A stretch of 64,000 bases of DNA from Lysobacter sp. (GTDB lineage Bacteria; Pseudomonadota; Gammaproteobacteria; Xanthomonadales; Xanthomonadaceae), in contig WYBC01000016.1 of assembly GCA_011526085.1 (NCBI GenBank), positions 282,178 to 346,177 on the forward strand, given 5' to 3'. The position numbers and the translations under genes were made by a program. A model generated the notes under the pieces. It did no database searches, was not told the origin of the DNA, and saw only the letters and a program-made list of their open reading frames with translations. Shown here in pieces: positions 18,313-28,048 of this stretch (positions within the stretch are counted from its first letter, which is position 1; the number at the start of each line of letters is the position of its first letter).

Positions 18313-18318
18313 TACAAT
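18313..18318 (+). promoter_or_regulatory. Possible -10 for the WGR gene, leaderless arrangement
   Basis: TACAAT ends 7 bases before the ATG at 18325, in the short gap after aroB. No ribosome site fits between them. Confidence 0.4.
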
Positions 18319-18324
18319 TCGCGG

Positions 18325-18579
18325 ATGCGCATCCTCCTGCAACAACGCCCTGACGGCCCCGAAGCCCCACGCTTCGTGCAGTTGCAACTCGAAGCCGACC
18401 TGCTGGGCGGCTGGACCGTGATCCGCGAAAGCGGACAAATCGGCAAACGCAGCACGCTGAAGCGCGAGCAGTATCTCGATCAGGCCAGCGCGCTCGCCGC
18501 ATTCGAGCGCGCCCGCGATCAGACGCTGAAGAAAGGTTTCCAGCTGGTCTTCGCGCAAGGCGTCGACGCACCGAACTGA
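18325..18579 (+). CDS. Small WGR-domain protein
   Basis: The 84-residue product is almost entirely one WGR-type fold: [20 protein letters not shown], then [23 protein letters not shown] and [16 protein letters not shown] domains occur in PARPs and in MolR-type and toxin-associated bacterial proteins and are thought to bind nucleic acid. The function of this stand-alone form is unknown. It lies 39 bases after aroB and 62 before hemE. Confidence 0.75.
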   Translation: MRILLQQRPDGPEAPRFVQLQLEADLLGGWTVIRESGQIGKRSTLKREQYLDQASALAAFERARDQTLKKGFQLVFAQGVDAPN

Positions 18580-18641
18580 CCCGCACGCACGGCCGCCCGA
18601 ACGGCACCGCCGCGCCCCCACCCCGCACCCAGAGAGCTTCC

Positions 18642-19721
18642 GTGACCCAGGCCTCCCCGCTTCGCAACGATCGTTTCCTGCGCGCCCTGCGCCGCGAATC
18701 CGTGGACCGCACGCCGGTCTGGCTGATGCGCCAGGCAGGACGTTATCTGCCGGAATACCGCGCCACCCGCAAACAGGCCGGCAGCTTCCTGGCGATGGCG
18801 AAGAATCCCGAACTGGCCTGCGAAGTCACCCTGCAACCGCTGCGCCGCTTTCCGCTGGACGCCGCCATCCTGTTTTCCGACATCCTCACCGTGCCCGATG
18901 CGATGGGCCTGGGCCTGTATTTCGCCGACGGCGAAGGCCCGAAATTCGAACGCCCGGTGCGGACCGCCGAGGACGTGGCGAAACTCGCCGTGCCGGACAT
19001 GGAAACCGAGCTGCGTTACGTGATGGACGCGGTGCGCACGATCCGCCGCGAACTCGATGGCGCCGTGCCGCTGATCGGCTTCTCCGGCAGCCCGTGGACG
19101 CTGGCCTGCTACATGGTCGAAGGCGGCGGCAGCGACAACTTCTCGAAGATCAAGGCGATGGCGCTGAACGCGCCCGGGCTGCTGCATCGCATCCTGTCGG
19201 TGAACACCGACGCGGTGATCGCCTATCTCGCCGCACAGCGCGCGGCCGGCGCGCAGGCGCTGCAGGTCTTCGACACCTGGGGCGGGGTGCTGAGCCCGGC
19301 GATGTACCGCGAATTCTCGTTGCCCTACCTTGTCCGCATCGCCCGCGAACTCGAACGCGGCGATGGCGCCGAGCGCACGCCGCTGATCCTGTTCGGCAAG
19401 GGCAACGCCGCGTACCTCGAAGACCTCGCCGCCTCCGGCACCGAAGCCGTGGGCGTGGACTGGCTGATCGAACTGGGCGACGCCGCGCGCCGCACCGGCG
19501 GCCAGGTCGCGCTGCAGGGCAATCTCGATCCCGCGACGCTCTACGGCTCGCCCGCCGCGATCCGCGAGGAAGTCCGCCGCGCCCTCGACAGCTATGCCGC
19601 CGGCAACGGCGGCTCGCGCGACGGCCACGTCTTCAATCTCGGCCACGGCATGTCGCCGGACATGGATCCCGACCACGTCGCCGCGCTGGTGGACGCGGTG
19701 CACTCGATCAGCGCGCGGTAA
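18642..19721 (+). CDS. hemE: Uroporphyrinogen decarboxylase
   Basis: HemE decarboxylates uroporphyrinogen III to coproporphyrinogen III. The 359-residue protein has the two family signatures, [17 protein letters not shown] near the N-terminus and [16 protein letters not shown] around residues 148-163, plus the catalytic [12 protein letters not shown] with its Asp. The start is a GTG behind AGAGAGCTTCC. Confidence 0.97.
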   Translation: MTQASPLRNDRFLRALRRESVDRTPVWLMRQAGRYLPEYRATRKQAGSFLAMAKNPELACEVTLQPLRRFPLDAAILFSDILTVPDAMGLGLYFADGEGPKFERPVRTAEDVAKLAVPDMETELRYVMDAVRTIRRELDGAVPLIGFSGSPWTLACYMVEGGGSDNFSKIKAMALNAPGLLHRILSVNTDAVIAYLAAQRAAGAQALQVFDTWGGVLSPAMYREFSLPYLVRIARELERGDGAERTPLILFGKGNAAYLEDLAASGTEAVGVDWLIELGDAARRTGGQVALQGNLDPATLYGSPAAIREEVRRALDSYAAGNGGSRDGHVFNLGHGMSPDMDPDHVAALVDAVHSISAR

Positions 19722-19787
19722 GGCGGCTACTGGCGAATCCGCATCCGGATCGTCGAACAGGTACGGACCTCGTACCGTCCGCGCACG

Positions 19788-22700
19788 TCATCCCTCGGTA
19801 GTCGAAGACCCATCCGTCGACGCCGGAGACGATTGCCCTGCGATGGCGTCCGCGAGCAGTTCGCCGGTCAGCGGCTTGCGCAGGAACGCGTCGAAGCCGG
19901 CATCCATCGCCTGCGGCTCCGCTTCGGCGTCGGCGCGGGCGGTGATCGCGATCATCGGGCGATCGAAGCCCTGCGCGCGCAGCTGGCGCGCGAGCGCGAG
20001 GCCATCCATGCCCGGCAGATCGAGATCGATCAGCGCCAGATCGAAATGCCGGGTGGCGTTCGCGGTCAGCGCCGCCAGCGCGTGGCCGGCATGGGACGCG
20101 CGATGCCCCTGCGCCTGCAGCAGACCGATGAGCACATCGGCGACGATGGCATCGTCTTCCACCAGCAGGACGTCGCGGGGGTCGGCTTCGCGGGCGCCCG
20201 CAACCACGGGCGAAGACAGCGGACGCACGGCGCGCTCGATCGGCAGGCGCACGACGAAGCACGCGCCCTCGCCCGGCACGCTTGAAACATCGATGCCGCC
20301 GCCCATCGCCACGGCCAGTTCCTCGCAGATCGCCAGCCCCAACCCGCTGCCGCCATAACGACTCGCGGTGCGCGCGCCTTCGGCCTGTTCGAAACGTCGG
20401 AACAGGCGTCGCTGCTGCTCGGCGTCGAGCCCCGGACCGGTATCGCGAACGATGCAGCGCAGGCCCCGCGGCAACAGCGGCTCGATCGACAGCGAGACTT
20501 CGCCCTGGGCGGTGAATTTCACCGCATTGCCCAGCAGGTTGAGCAGAATCTGGCGGACGCGCGTCGGATCACCGCACCACCCGCCGCGCGCGTCTTCCGC
20601 GACGACGACGATGAAGCGCACGCCCTTGCGCTCCGCCAGCGGACGCATCAACTCCGCGACCTCGTCCACCAGCGCATCGAGCGGGAAATCCACGGCATCC
20701 AGTTCGAAACGCCCGGCCTCGATCCGCGCCAGATCCAGCGCGTCGTTCACCAGCCGCAGCAGATGTTCGCCGGCACGGCGGATCGCCCAGACCTGCCCCT
20801 GCTGCCGGTCGTCGAGCCGCGTCGTGAGCAGCAGTTCGCTCATCCCGAGCACACCCGTCATCGGCGTGCGCACCTCGTGTCCCAGATTGGCGAGAAAGCG
20901 GCTCTTCGCCTCGGACGCCGCTTCGGCCAGCTCGCGCTTCTGCCGGATCAGCTGGTATTCGTGCCGGCGCTTCAGTCGCATGCGATCCAGATACGCCAGC
21001 CACCAGACCAATGCCGAAGCGATGAAGGCATACAACAGCAACGCCCACCAACGACGCCACCACGGCGCTTCGACCACCAGCGAGATCCGCTGCGTCGGCG
21101 ACCATACGCCATCGGCATTCGCACCCTGGATTTCGAGGCGGTAGTCGCCCGGCGGCAGCGAGGAGAACACGCGCTCACCGCGCTCGCCCTGCATCACCCA
21201 GTCCGGGTCGTAACCTTGCAGGCGGAAGCGATAGCGATGCGCCGAGGGATCTGCGAACGACATCACCCGCGCGACCACGCGCAGGTCGCGGTCGCCGGGC
21301 AGCATCCTCACGACCCCACCGTCCGCATCGGGCCGATCGAATGCCACGGTATCTTCGCCGCGGCGCAACTCGATCGCCTCGATCGCCAACGGAGAAGCCC
21401 GTGGCTGCGGCAGCGGCCGTTCGGGATCGAACAGCACGAGCCCGTGCTTCGAGATGGCGAGCGCCGGGCCGGAGGCTCCCCTCTGTGGCGCATCGATCGA
21501 ATAGTCGATATCGGGGAGCCCGTCGTGAGGCCCGTAGCTTCGCGCCCGCTTCGCCTCGATGTCGTACTGGATCAGACCGCGCGTCATCGACAGCCACAGA
21601 TGGCGATCTCCAGCGGCGAGAATGCCGGACACGCGCACCGCCGGCAGATCTCCTTCGCCCAATCGCGCTTTGAACACCAGACGCCCGGCCTGCCATGCGT
21701 AACGCTCGATCGCCCCGGCACGCGCCAGCCAGAGATCATTCGCGGGCGTGATCGCGAACGCGTCGACGCCCTCGCCCGAGGAAATCGGAACGGGCACGAA
21801 ACGCGCGCCGTCCCAACGCCGAAGCACTCGCCCATCGGACAACCACGGCTCGCCGTCGGGGCCGAGCTGCAGTTTTACTTGTTTGATCGTTGAATCCCCG
21901 ACCACAAGTTCTCGATCAATGTCTTCCAGCAGCACTCCACCTGCGGAAAAAATCTTCACGGAACCGCCGTAGAACGAGACCCAAAGATGACCGCTCTCGT
22001 CGCAGAAAAGCGATTGCGGGGTACGCAGCCCATCGTCCGCGAAACGAATCTCGTGATCTTTTCGTCGAAGATGCGGGTCAAATCGAATAGCCCGATCGAA
22101 ACCCGCCAACCAGAGCCGATTATCTGGACAGCGCTCCAGCGTCATCAGCCACTCGATACCGAGGGCATCCGCATCGACAACGCCGCGAAGATGCGAATCG
22201 ACCGAGGGAATAGAATACAGCTCGCGGCTTCCTAGAAGCCAAAAACCGCCAACACCGTCATCGACCGCCGCCATCGGGTCCACGCTTTCGACTGGATCAT
22301 CCGCGATTTCCTCGATCGCAGCGAATCGCCGATAGTCCGCAGGAAGATAGGATATTCCCTGCGAATAAGAAGCTATCCAAAGCCCACCCTCAAGATCCAG
22401 TGTCATCGCGAACACGCCACTACTCAGACCGTCATTACGACGACCACCATGAATCGGCCGGGCCGGCGCAGTACGAGAGGCAGCATGGAACAAACCGGCC
22501 GCTGTCCCGATCCAGTATCCGCCATGTGGATCCGGACGCACGAGCGCATTGCTTGCAAGCGGCGGCAAACGCCAGGGCGCAGGCTGGACCGCACCGTCTG
22601 GCCCATGCAGAAACAGGCCACGATCTGTCCCGATCCATAAGCTACCATCGCCATCTTCCGTGAGAGCAAATACATGGGCCCCGCCTATGAGATCCGGCGC

Positions 22701-23384
22701 AATCGGAGTCAATTGAGTTCCACGTTGACGCCAGACACCTACATCAGTAGTGATCATCCATTCGCCGCTCGCCTGTGGCCAGAGAAAGATTGGCAATGCT
22801 GGAACTCCAATTTTATTCTCGATATTCAACAAACGGCGCACACGCCCGGTCTCCTGAACCATGCAAATGGTGCCCCCATAAGTTGCTGTCCGAACCCCAC
22901 CAGCTGATGCAGAGGAGATCGCGACGATATCCTTGCCGCAGTCGCGCTCAGCACCAGAAAAATCGATGCGCATGAATCTCTGTCTGTTCTGGTCCAGCAC
23001 ACTCAGATAATCAGACGAAATCACCCACACTCGATCCTCGCCATCGATCGCCAGGGAGATCAGGTCGTTGTCGGGCAAGGAGGTATCGACGCCGGCCTCG
23101 TGACGCCAGAACCGGAAGCGTTCACCGTCGTAGCGGGCCAGACCGTCGCTGGTCGCCAACCAGACGTAACCCTGCCGGTCGACGGCAAGGTCGTTGATGT
23201 ACATCGGCAGGCCGTGCTCGGGGCCGAAACGGACGAAACGCGGCTCGACCGCCGGCAGCGTCGTTTCCGGCCGTGCGGCCTGCGCCGCGAATGCCGCCAG
23301 CAGCGCGCACAAGCCACACATGACGGCGGCCACGCTCCGCATCGTCCTGCGCAGTCCCATGCTGTGTGCGCTTCCGTCGCCCAT
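19788..23384 (-). CDS. Hybrid sensor histidine kinase with two-component-regulator propeller and receiver
   Basis: The 1198-residue protein has a signal peptide and a seven-bladed Reg_prop beta-propeller sensor (about 45-690) with repeated DGLARYDG, GSLWIGTDRGLF and GGLWIASYSQG blades. It continues with a Y_Y_Y domain (about 700-770), one transmembrane helix (about 775-800), HisKA with phospho-acceptor His836 (GHEVRTPM), HATPase_c (NAVKF, DTGPGL, GGSGLGL) and a receiver with phospho-acceptor Asp1120 (LIDLDLPGMDG). The ATG at 23384 is chosen because AGGAG precedes it by 5 bases and a signal peptide follows; the frame stays open 20 codons upstream. No output regulator is adjacent. The propeller-coding part (about 21870-23040) is clearly less GC-rich than the kinase half. 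Confidence 0.95.
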   Translation of the reverse strand: MGDGSAHSMGLRRTMRSVAAVMCGLCALLAAFAAQAARPETTLPAVEPRFVRFGPEHGLPMYINDLAVDRQGYVWLATSDGLARYDGERFRFWRHEAGVDTSLPDNDLISLAIDGEDRVWVISSDYLSVLDQNRQRFMRIDFSGAERDCGKDIVAISSASAGGVRTATYGGTICMVQETGRVRRLLNIENKIGVPALPIFLWPQASGEWMITTDVGVWRQRGTQLTPIAPDLIGGAHVFALTEDGDGSLWIGTDRGLFLHGPDGAVQPAPWRLPPLASNALVRPDPHGGYWIGTAAGLFHAASRTAPARPIHGGRRNDGLSSGVFAMTLDLEGGLWIASYSQGISYLPADYRRFAAIEEIADDPVESVDPMAAVDDGVGGFWLLGSRELYSIPSVDSHLRGVVDADALGIEWLMTLERCPDNRLWLAGFDRAIRFDPHLRRKDHEIRFADDGLRTPQSLFCDESGHLWVSFYGGSVKIFSAGGVLLEDIDRELVVGDSTIKQVKLQLGPDGEPWLSDGRVLRRWDGARFVPVPISSGEGVDAFAITPANDLWLARAGAIERYAWQAGRLVFKARLGEGDLPAVRVSGILAAGDRHLWLSMTRGLIQYDIEAKRARSYGPHDGLPDIDYSIDAPQRGASGPALAISKHGLVLFDPERPLPQPRASPLAIEAIELRRGEDTVAFDRPDADGGVVRMLPGDRDLRVVARVMSFADPSAHRYRFRLQGYDPDWVMQGERGERVFSSLPPGDYRLEIQGANADGVWSPTQRISLVVEAPWWRRWWALLLYAFIASALVWWLAYLDRMRLKRRHEYQLIRQKRELAEAASEAKSRFLANLGHEVRTPMTGVLGMSELLLTTRLDDRQQGQVWAIRRAGEHLLRLVNDALDLARIEAGRFELDAVDFPLDALVDEVAELMRPLAERKGVRFIVVVAEDARGGWCGDPTRVRQILLNLLGNAVKFTAQGEVSLSIEPLLPRGLRCIVRDTGPGLDAEQQRRLFRRFEQAEGARTASRYGGSGLGLAICEELAVAMGGGIDVSSVPGEGACFVVRLPIERAVRPLSSPVVAGAREADPRDVLLVEDDAIVADVLIGLLQAQGHRASHAGHALAALTANATRHFDLALIDLDLPGMDGLALARQLRAQGFDRPMIAITARADAEAEPQAMDAGFDAFLRKPLTGELLADAIAGQSSPASTDGSSTTEG

Positions 23385-23476
23385 GCGTCTCCTGAACATC
23401 GTCCCTGCGTCGCCCCCGACTCGTGCCGCAATGCTTCGTTGCATTCCGGTGCGGACGTATCCTGCGGCATCGCCCT

Positions 23477-23482
23477 AGAATC
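23477..23482 (+). promoter_or_regulatory. Probable promoter -10 of the yceI-cybB-yceI group
   Basis: TAGAAT lies 26 bases before the ATG of the first yceI gene, in the divergent spacer with the sensor kinase. The -35 is not clear. Confidence 0.4.
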
Positions 23483-23508
23483 GGGCAAACCTCCCGCAAG
23501 GCCGCCCC

Positions 23509-24201
23509 ATGTCCTTCGCCCGCCACGCCATCCTCGTTCTGCTGGCCTGCCTGCCGTTGGCCGCCACGTCCGCGGACGAGCCCGAGCACTACCGGCTCGA
23601 CCCGGTCCACACCCGGGTGATGTTCGCGATCGACCACGCCGGGTTCTCGAAGGCCATCGGCACCGTTTCCGGCAGCACCGGCACGCTCACGTTCGACCCC
23701 GACGACTGGCGCAGCGCGCAGTTGAAGGCGAGCGTGCCGATGGACCGGATCGACCTGGGCGACGCCGCCTGGAACAAGGCCACCCTCGCCGGCAATCTGC
23801 TGGACGCGGAGGACCATCCGACCGCGGAGTTCGTCTCGACCCGGGTCGAACCGCGCGCACCGGACCGCGCCACCGTCCACGGCACCCTGACCCTGCGCGG
23901 CGTATCGCGCGAGGTCGCTCTCGACGTGACGCTCAATGCCGCCAAGCGCCACCCGCTGCCGCCGTTCCGGCGCACGGTCGGGTTCTCGGCGACGGCCACG
24001 CTCAGCCGCAAGGCCTTCGGCATCGACGCATGGCCGACGGTCATCGGCGACCGCGTTGAATTGCGGATCGAGGCCGAAGCGGTGCGGAGCCGGTCCGACG
24101 GCGACGACAAGGACGCAACCGATCCGCCCGACCCCGCCTCTTCCCCTGCGGACAGCACGCCCGAAACGGCCCCCGACACCACCACGGAACCCGCACCATG
24201 A
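23509..24201 (+). CDS. YceI-family periplasmic lipocalin-like protein
   Basis: The 230-residue product has a signal peptide (HAILVLLACLPLAATSA) and a YceI beta-barrel (YRLDPVHTRVMFAIDHAGFSKAIG through LRGVSREVALDV and AWPTVIGDRVELRIEAE). The barrel fold binds polyisoprenoids in characterised members. After the barrel there is an unusual 40-residue acidic Pro/Thr/Ser tail, likely disordered. Its stop overlaps the start of the cytochrome b561 gene (ATGA), so the two are coupled. Confidence 0.92.
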   Translation: MSFARHAILVLLACLPLAATSADEPEHYRLDPVHTRVMFAIDHAGFSKAIGTVSGSTGTLTFDPDDWRSAQLKASVPMDRIDLGDAAWNKATLAGNLLDAEDHPTAEFVSTRVEPRAPDRATVHGTLTLRGVSREVALDVTLNAAKRHPLPPFRRTVGFSATATLSRKAFGIDAWPTVIGDRVELRIEAEAVRSRSDGDDKDATDPPDPASSPADSTPETAPDTTTEPAP

Positions 24202-24809
24202 GCCTCAAGAACACTGCCGACCGCTGGGGCGGCATCAGTCAGCTGCTGCACTGGATGGTCGCCATCCTGATCCTGGTCATGGCCTATCTCGGGCTGACGA
24301 TGGGCGATCTGCCCAACGGCCCGGACAAGATCAAGACTTATGCGCTGCACAAATCGATCGGCATCACCATCCTCGCCCTCGTCGCGCTGCGCCTGCTGTG
24401 GCGTCTGTATGCGGGCACGCCCAGGCCGGTGCCGGGTTCGCCGCGCTGGCAGGAACGCATCGCATCGCTGACCCACGCCGCGATCTACCTGCTGCTGTTC
24501 GCCATTCCGCTCAGCGGCTGGGTGCTGAATTCGGCCGCGGGCTTTCCGCTGCGGTGGTTTGGCCTGGTGAATCTGCCGCACATCGTCGGCGAAAGCCACG
24601 ACCTGCACGAGCTGGCCGAGGAAGCGCACGAACTGATGTTCTGGATGCTGGCGCTGCTGGTCGTGGCCCATGCCGGCGCCGCGTTCTATCACCACATCTT
24701 CCAGCGCGACGCGACCCTTGCCCGCATGCTGCCGCGCGGCTGGCTGCGCACGGAGGACGCACCCGATCCGACGCCACCGGCCTCTTCTTCCGGCACCCCC
24801 GCAGAATGA
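24198..24809 (+). CDS. Cytochrome b561-family membrane protein
   Basis: The 203-residue product has four transmembrane helices and the b561 histidines, seen in QLLHWMVAILIL, ALHKSIGITIL, SHDLHELAEEAHE and VVAHAGAAFYHH, which should hold two b haems. Such proteins carry electrons across or into the membrane and superoxide oxidase activity has been shown for one family member, CybB. It is enclosed by two yceI genes, a common arrangement that suggests quinone-linked redox chemistry. Confidence 0.92.
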   Translation: MSLKNTADRWGGISQLLHWMVAILILVMAYLGLTMGDLPNGPDKIKTYALHKSIGITILALVALRLLWRLYAGTPRPVPGSPRWQERIASLTHAAIYLLLFAIPLSGWVLNSAAGFPLRWFGLVNLPHIVGESHDLHELAEEAHELMFWMLALLVVAHAGAAFYHHIFQRDATLARMLPRGWLRTEDAPDPTPPASSSGTPAE

Positions 24810-24829
24810 CTTTCCGAGGAACACCACCG

Positions 24830-25390
24830 ATGCCGCACAAGACTCTGCATGCCCTGACCCTGGGGGCCGCACTCGCGCTGGCCGCCGCACCCGCGTTCGC
24901 CGCGAACTACGTTCAGGCCAAGGGCTCCACCCTCACGTTCACCGGCCAATACCAGGGCGAGGCCTTCAACGGCCGTTTCCCGGGCTTCGCCACCGTGTTC
25001 TCGTTCGACCCGGCGAAGCCCGCGGGCTCGCGACTGACGGTGGTCATCCCGCTGGCCAGCGCCACCGCCGGCAATCCCGACTACGACGGCGAACTGCGCG
25101 GGTCGGCATTCTTCGACAGCAAGAAATTCCCGCAGGCGCGCTACACCGCGACGACGTTCCGCAGCCTGGGCGGCAACAAATACGCCGCCGACGGCACCCT
25201 CAGCCTGCGCGGCGTGAGCAAACCGGTGACCCTGACCTTCACCTGGACCGCAGGCGCGCAGCCGGTGCTGGCCGGCACCGCGGTCGTGAAACGGCTCGAT
25301 TTCGGCGTGGGCGGCGGCGAGTGGGCCGACACCGGCGTGATCCCGAACGAGATCCGGATCGCAACGAAGGTCGTGTTCCAGCCGAAATAA
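24830..25390 (+). CDS. Second YceI-family periplasmic protein
   Basis: The 186-residue product has a clear signal peptide (ALTLGAALALAAAPAFA) and a YceI barrel (GSTLTFTGQYQGEAFNGRF, GSAFFDSKKFPQARYTATTF, GVSKPVTLTF). The ATG at 24830 is preceded by GAGGA; an ATG at 24806 overlaps the previous stop but adds only eight residues. It lacks the acidic tail of the first copy, and the two barrels are quite divergent. Confidence 0.92.
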   Translation: MPHKTLHALTLGAALALAAAPAFAANYVQAKGSTLTFTGQYQGEAFNGRFPGFATVFSFDPAKPAGSRLTVVIPLASATAGNPDYDGELRGSAFFDSKKFPQARYTATTFRSLGGNKYAADGTLSLRGVSKPVTLTFTWTAGAQPVLAGTAVVKRLDFGVGGGEWADTGVIPNEIRIATKVVFQPK

Positions 25391-25401
25391 GCCGGCGGCG
25401 C

Positions 25402-25971
25402 TCACTTCGCCGCGGGCGTCTCCGGCGGCAGCGGACGCAGGGTATAGACCAGCGCGCCGAGCATGTCGCCGGCGCGCTGTTTCTTGTGGCAACCGAGGCA
25501 TTCGTCCGCGGCGCGGATCGCCCCGGTGACGCGCAGGCCATCCTCTTCCTTGCGCACCACCAGCCGCTCGCCCGCGGACAGCGCGCGCAGCGCCGCCTGT
25601 TCTTCCGGACGCAGCGGCCGGCCTTTCGGGCCCGGCATCGGAGGCATGCCTGCCTCGACATGCTGGAACCCCTGGAACGCCGAGGAGAACACCTGGGGCG
25701 GATCGTGTTTCGCGATGCCGATCAGCGACACATCGACGACCCACAGCTCGGTTTCGCCGCGCGTCCGGTAGCGCTGAATCGCACGCATCATCGGCGTGAT
25801 CCGGGTGCGGCCGAAACCGGCGCTGTCGACGAAGGCCAGCACGAAGTCGTCGTGCATCCGCAGCAGATCGCGCGGCGGCCCCTCGCGCGCCACCGCCAGC
25901 GACCAGCCCATGGTCGCCACGCCCGCCAGCAGCGCGGCCAGGCCGCAACGCATCGCCCATGAACGCATCAT
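25402..25971 (-). CDS. Periplasmic single-haem (CXXCH) protein, DUF3365-like
   Basis: The 189-residue product has a signal peptide (GLAALLAGVATMGWSLAVA) and one c-type haem motif, CLGCH, near residue 156. That motif is followed by KKQRAGDMLGALVYTL, which resembles the end of DUF3365/Tll0287-type sensory cytochromes. It converges on the yceI group with only 11 bases between stops, and overlaps the glutaredoxin gene by 4 bases. The partner and role are unknown. Confidence 0.75.
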   Translation of the reverse strand: MMRSWAMRCGLAALLAGVATMGWSLAVAREGPPRDLLRMHDDFVLAFVDSAGFGRTRITPMMRAIQRYRTRGETELWVVDVSLIGIAKHDPPQVFSSAFQGFQHVEAGMPPMPGPKGRPLRPEEQAALRALSAGERLVVRKEEDGLRVTGAIRAADECLGCHKKQRAGDMLGALVYTLRPLPPETPAAK

Positions 25972-26237
25972 CGATCCGCTCCCTGCGTGGACTCCGCGGA
26001 TCGTACCGCGAACCTCGCTGCGCTCCGTGCGTCGAACGGCCAATCGAGTTCCTGCCCATCGACGCCGCGCAGCACCGGCACGCGATGGCCGTAAGCCGCT
26101 TCCAGCGCCGCGTCGTCGTCGATGAACACGCTCTCGAACGCAGGCAGCCGCACCTCGGCCAGCACCGCCAGCGCGAGATCGCACAGATGGCAATCGTCGC
26201 GTTGATACAGCACGAACGCGGGAGTTCGGGACACCAT
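25968..26237 (-). CDS. Glutaredoxin-family protein
   Basis: The 89-residue product begins TPAFVLYQRDDCHLCDLALAVLAE, with a thioredoxin-fold CHLC active site, and contains the cis-proline motif RVPVLRG. Members of this small family (Glrx-like, DUF836) reduce disulfides, though the substrate is unknown. It is coupled by ATGA to the downstream CXXCH-protein gene. Confidence 0.88.
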   Translation of the reverse strand: MVSRTPAFVLYQRDDCHLCDLALAVLAEVRLPAFESVFIDDDAALEAAYGHRVPVLRGVDGQELDWPFDARSAARFAVRSAESTQGADR

Positions 26238-26271
26238 ACGCCACCGTCGCTGCGACAAGGACAATGGCGCA

Positions 26272-26277
26272 TAGAAT
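26272..26277 (+). promoter_or_regulatory. Probable sdaA promoter -10
   Basis: TAGAAT lies 64 bases before the sdaA ATG in the spacer with the divergent glutaredoxin gene. The upstream CTGCGA is a poor -35 match. Confidence 0.35.
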
Positions 26278-26340
26278 ACGCACCTCCCGCGCCCGGAGCA
26301 CCGTCGGCGCGCGCAGGCACAACGACATCGGAATCCGCGC

Positions 26341-27723
<1,383 letters not shown>

Positions 27724-28048
27724 GCGGCAGGCTTCGCCAGTCGTCGCACCGGGCACGGTGACGGCGCGGCCATCGCCATCACGGGCAAGCCGTCGGGGGC
27801 GGGATCGGGAATGGCCTGGCGATGAGGTCGGCATGGCCGCCGGGCGGCGGCGCCCCATCCGCGCCACGCCCGACGGCCCCTCGCCGCGGGCGATCCGGAC
27901 ATGCGCCCCGTCCGACGTCCGCCCCATCATCCGTGAAGAAATCGATTTCCGTCGCGCGATTTCGACCAATGGCCATGCCCCGACCGCTTGCAGGGCCACA
28001 GCCCGGGCGTACACTCGGCGGGTGACCGGGCTGGTAAGGGGCCACCCG
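27724..28048 (+). other. Non-coding spacer between sdaA and the GGDEF-EAL gene
   Basis: These 325 bases hold no convincing gene. A -10-like TACACT at 28010-28015 lies 7 bases before a GTG (28022) that is in frame with the downstream gene, and 34 bases before its ATG. I see no terminator for sdaA and no repeat. Confidence 0.5.

Noticed and set aside
14836..18621. A 1261-codon minus-strand frame
   Set aside because: Only its last 198 codons (pdxH) are real. The rest is antisense to the P-loop kinase, aroK, aroB and the WGR gene.
19760..19776. Short inverted repeat GGTACG/CGTACC between hemE and the kinase gene as a terminator
   Set aside because: The stem is only 6 bp with no T-tract, so evidence is too weak.
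22400..22910. Small plus-strand frames in the lower-GC part of the sensor kinase gene
   Set aside because: The minus-strand frame is intact through this block and encodes regular propeller blades, so these are shadows.
27758..28048. Upstream extension of the GGDEF-EAL protein by up to 97 codons
   Set aside because: The stretch is Arg/Pro-rich, contains the promoter-like TACACT, and MASE1 proteins start close to the first membrane helix.
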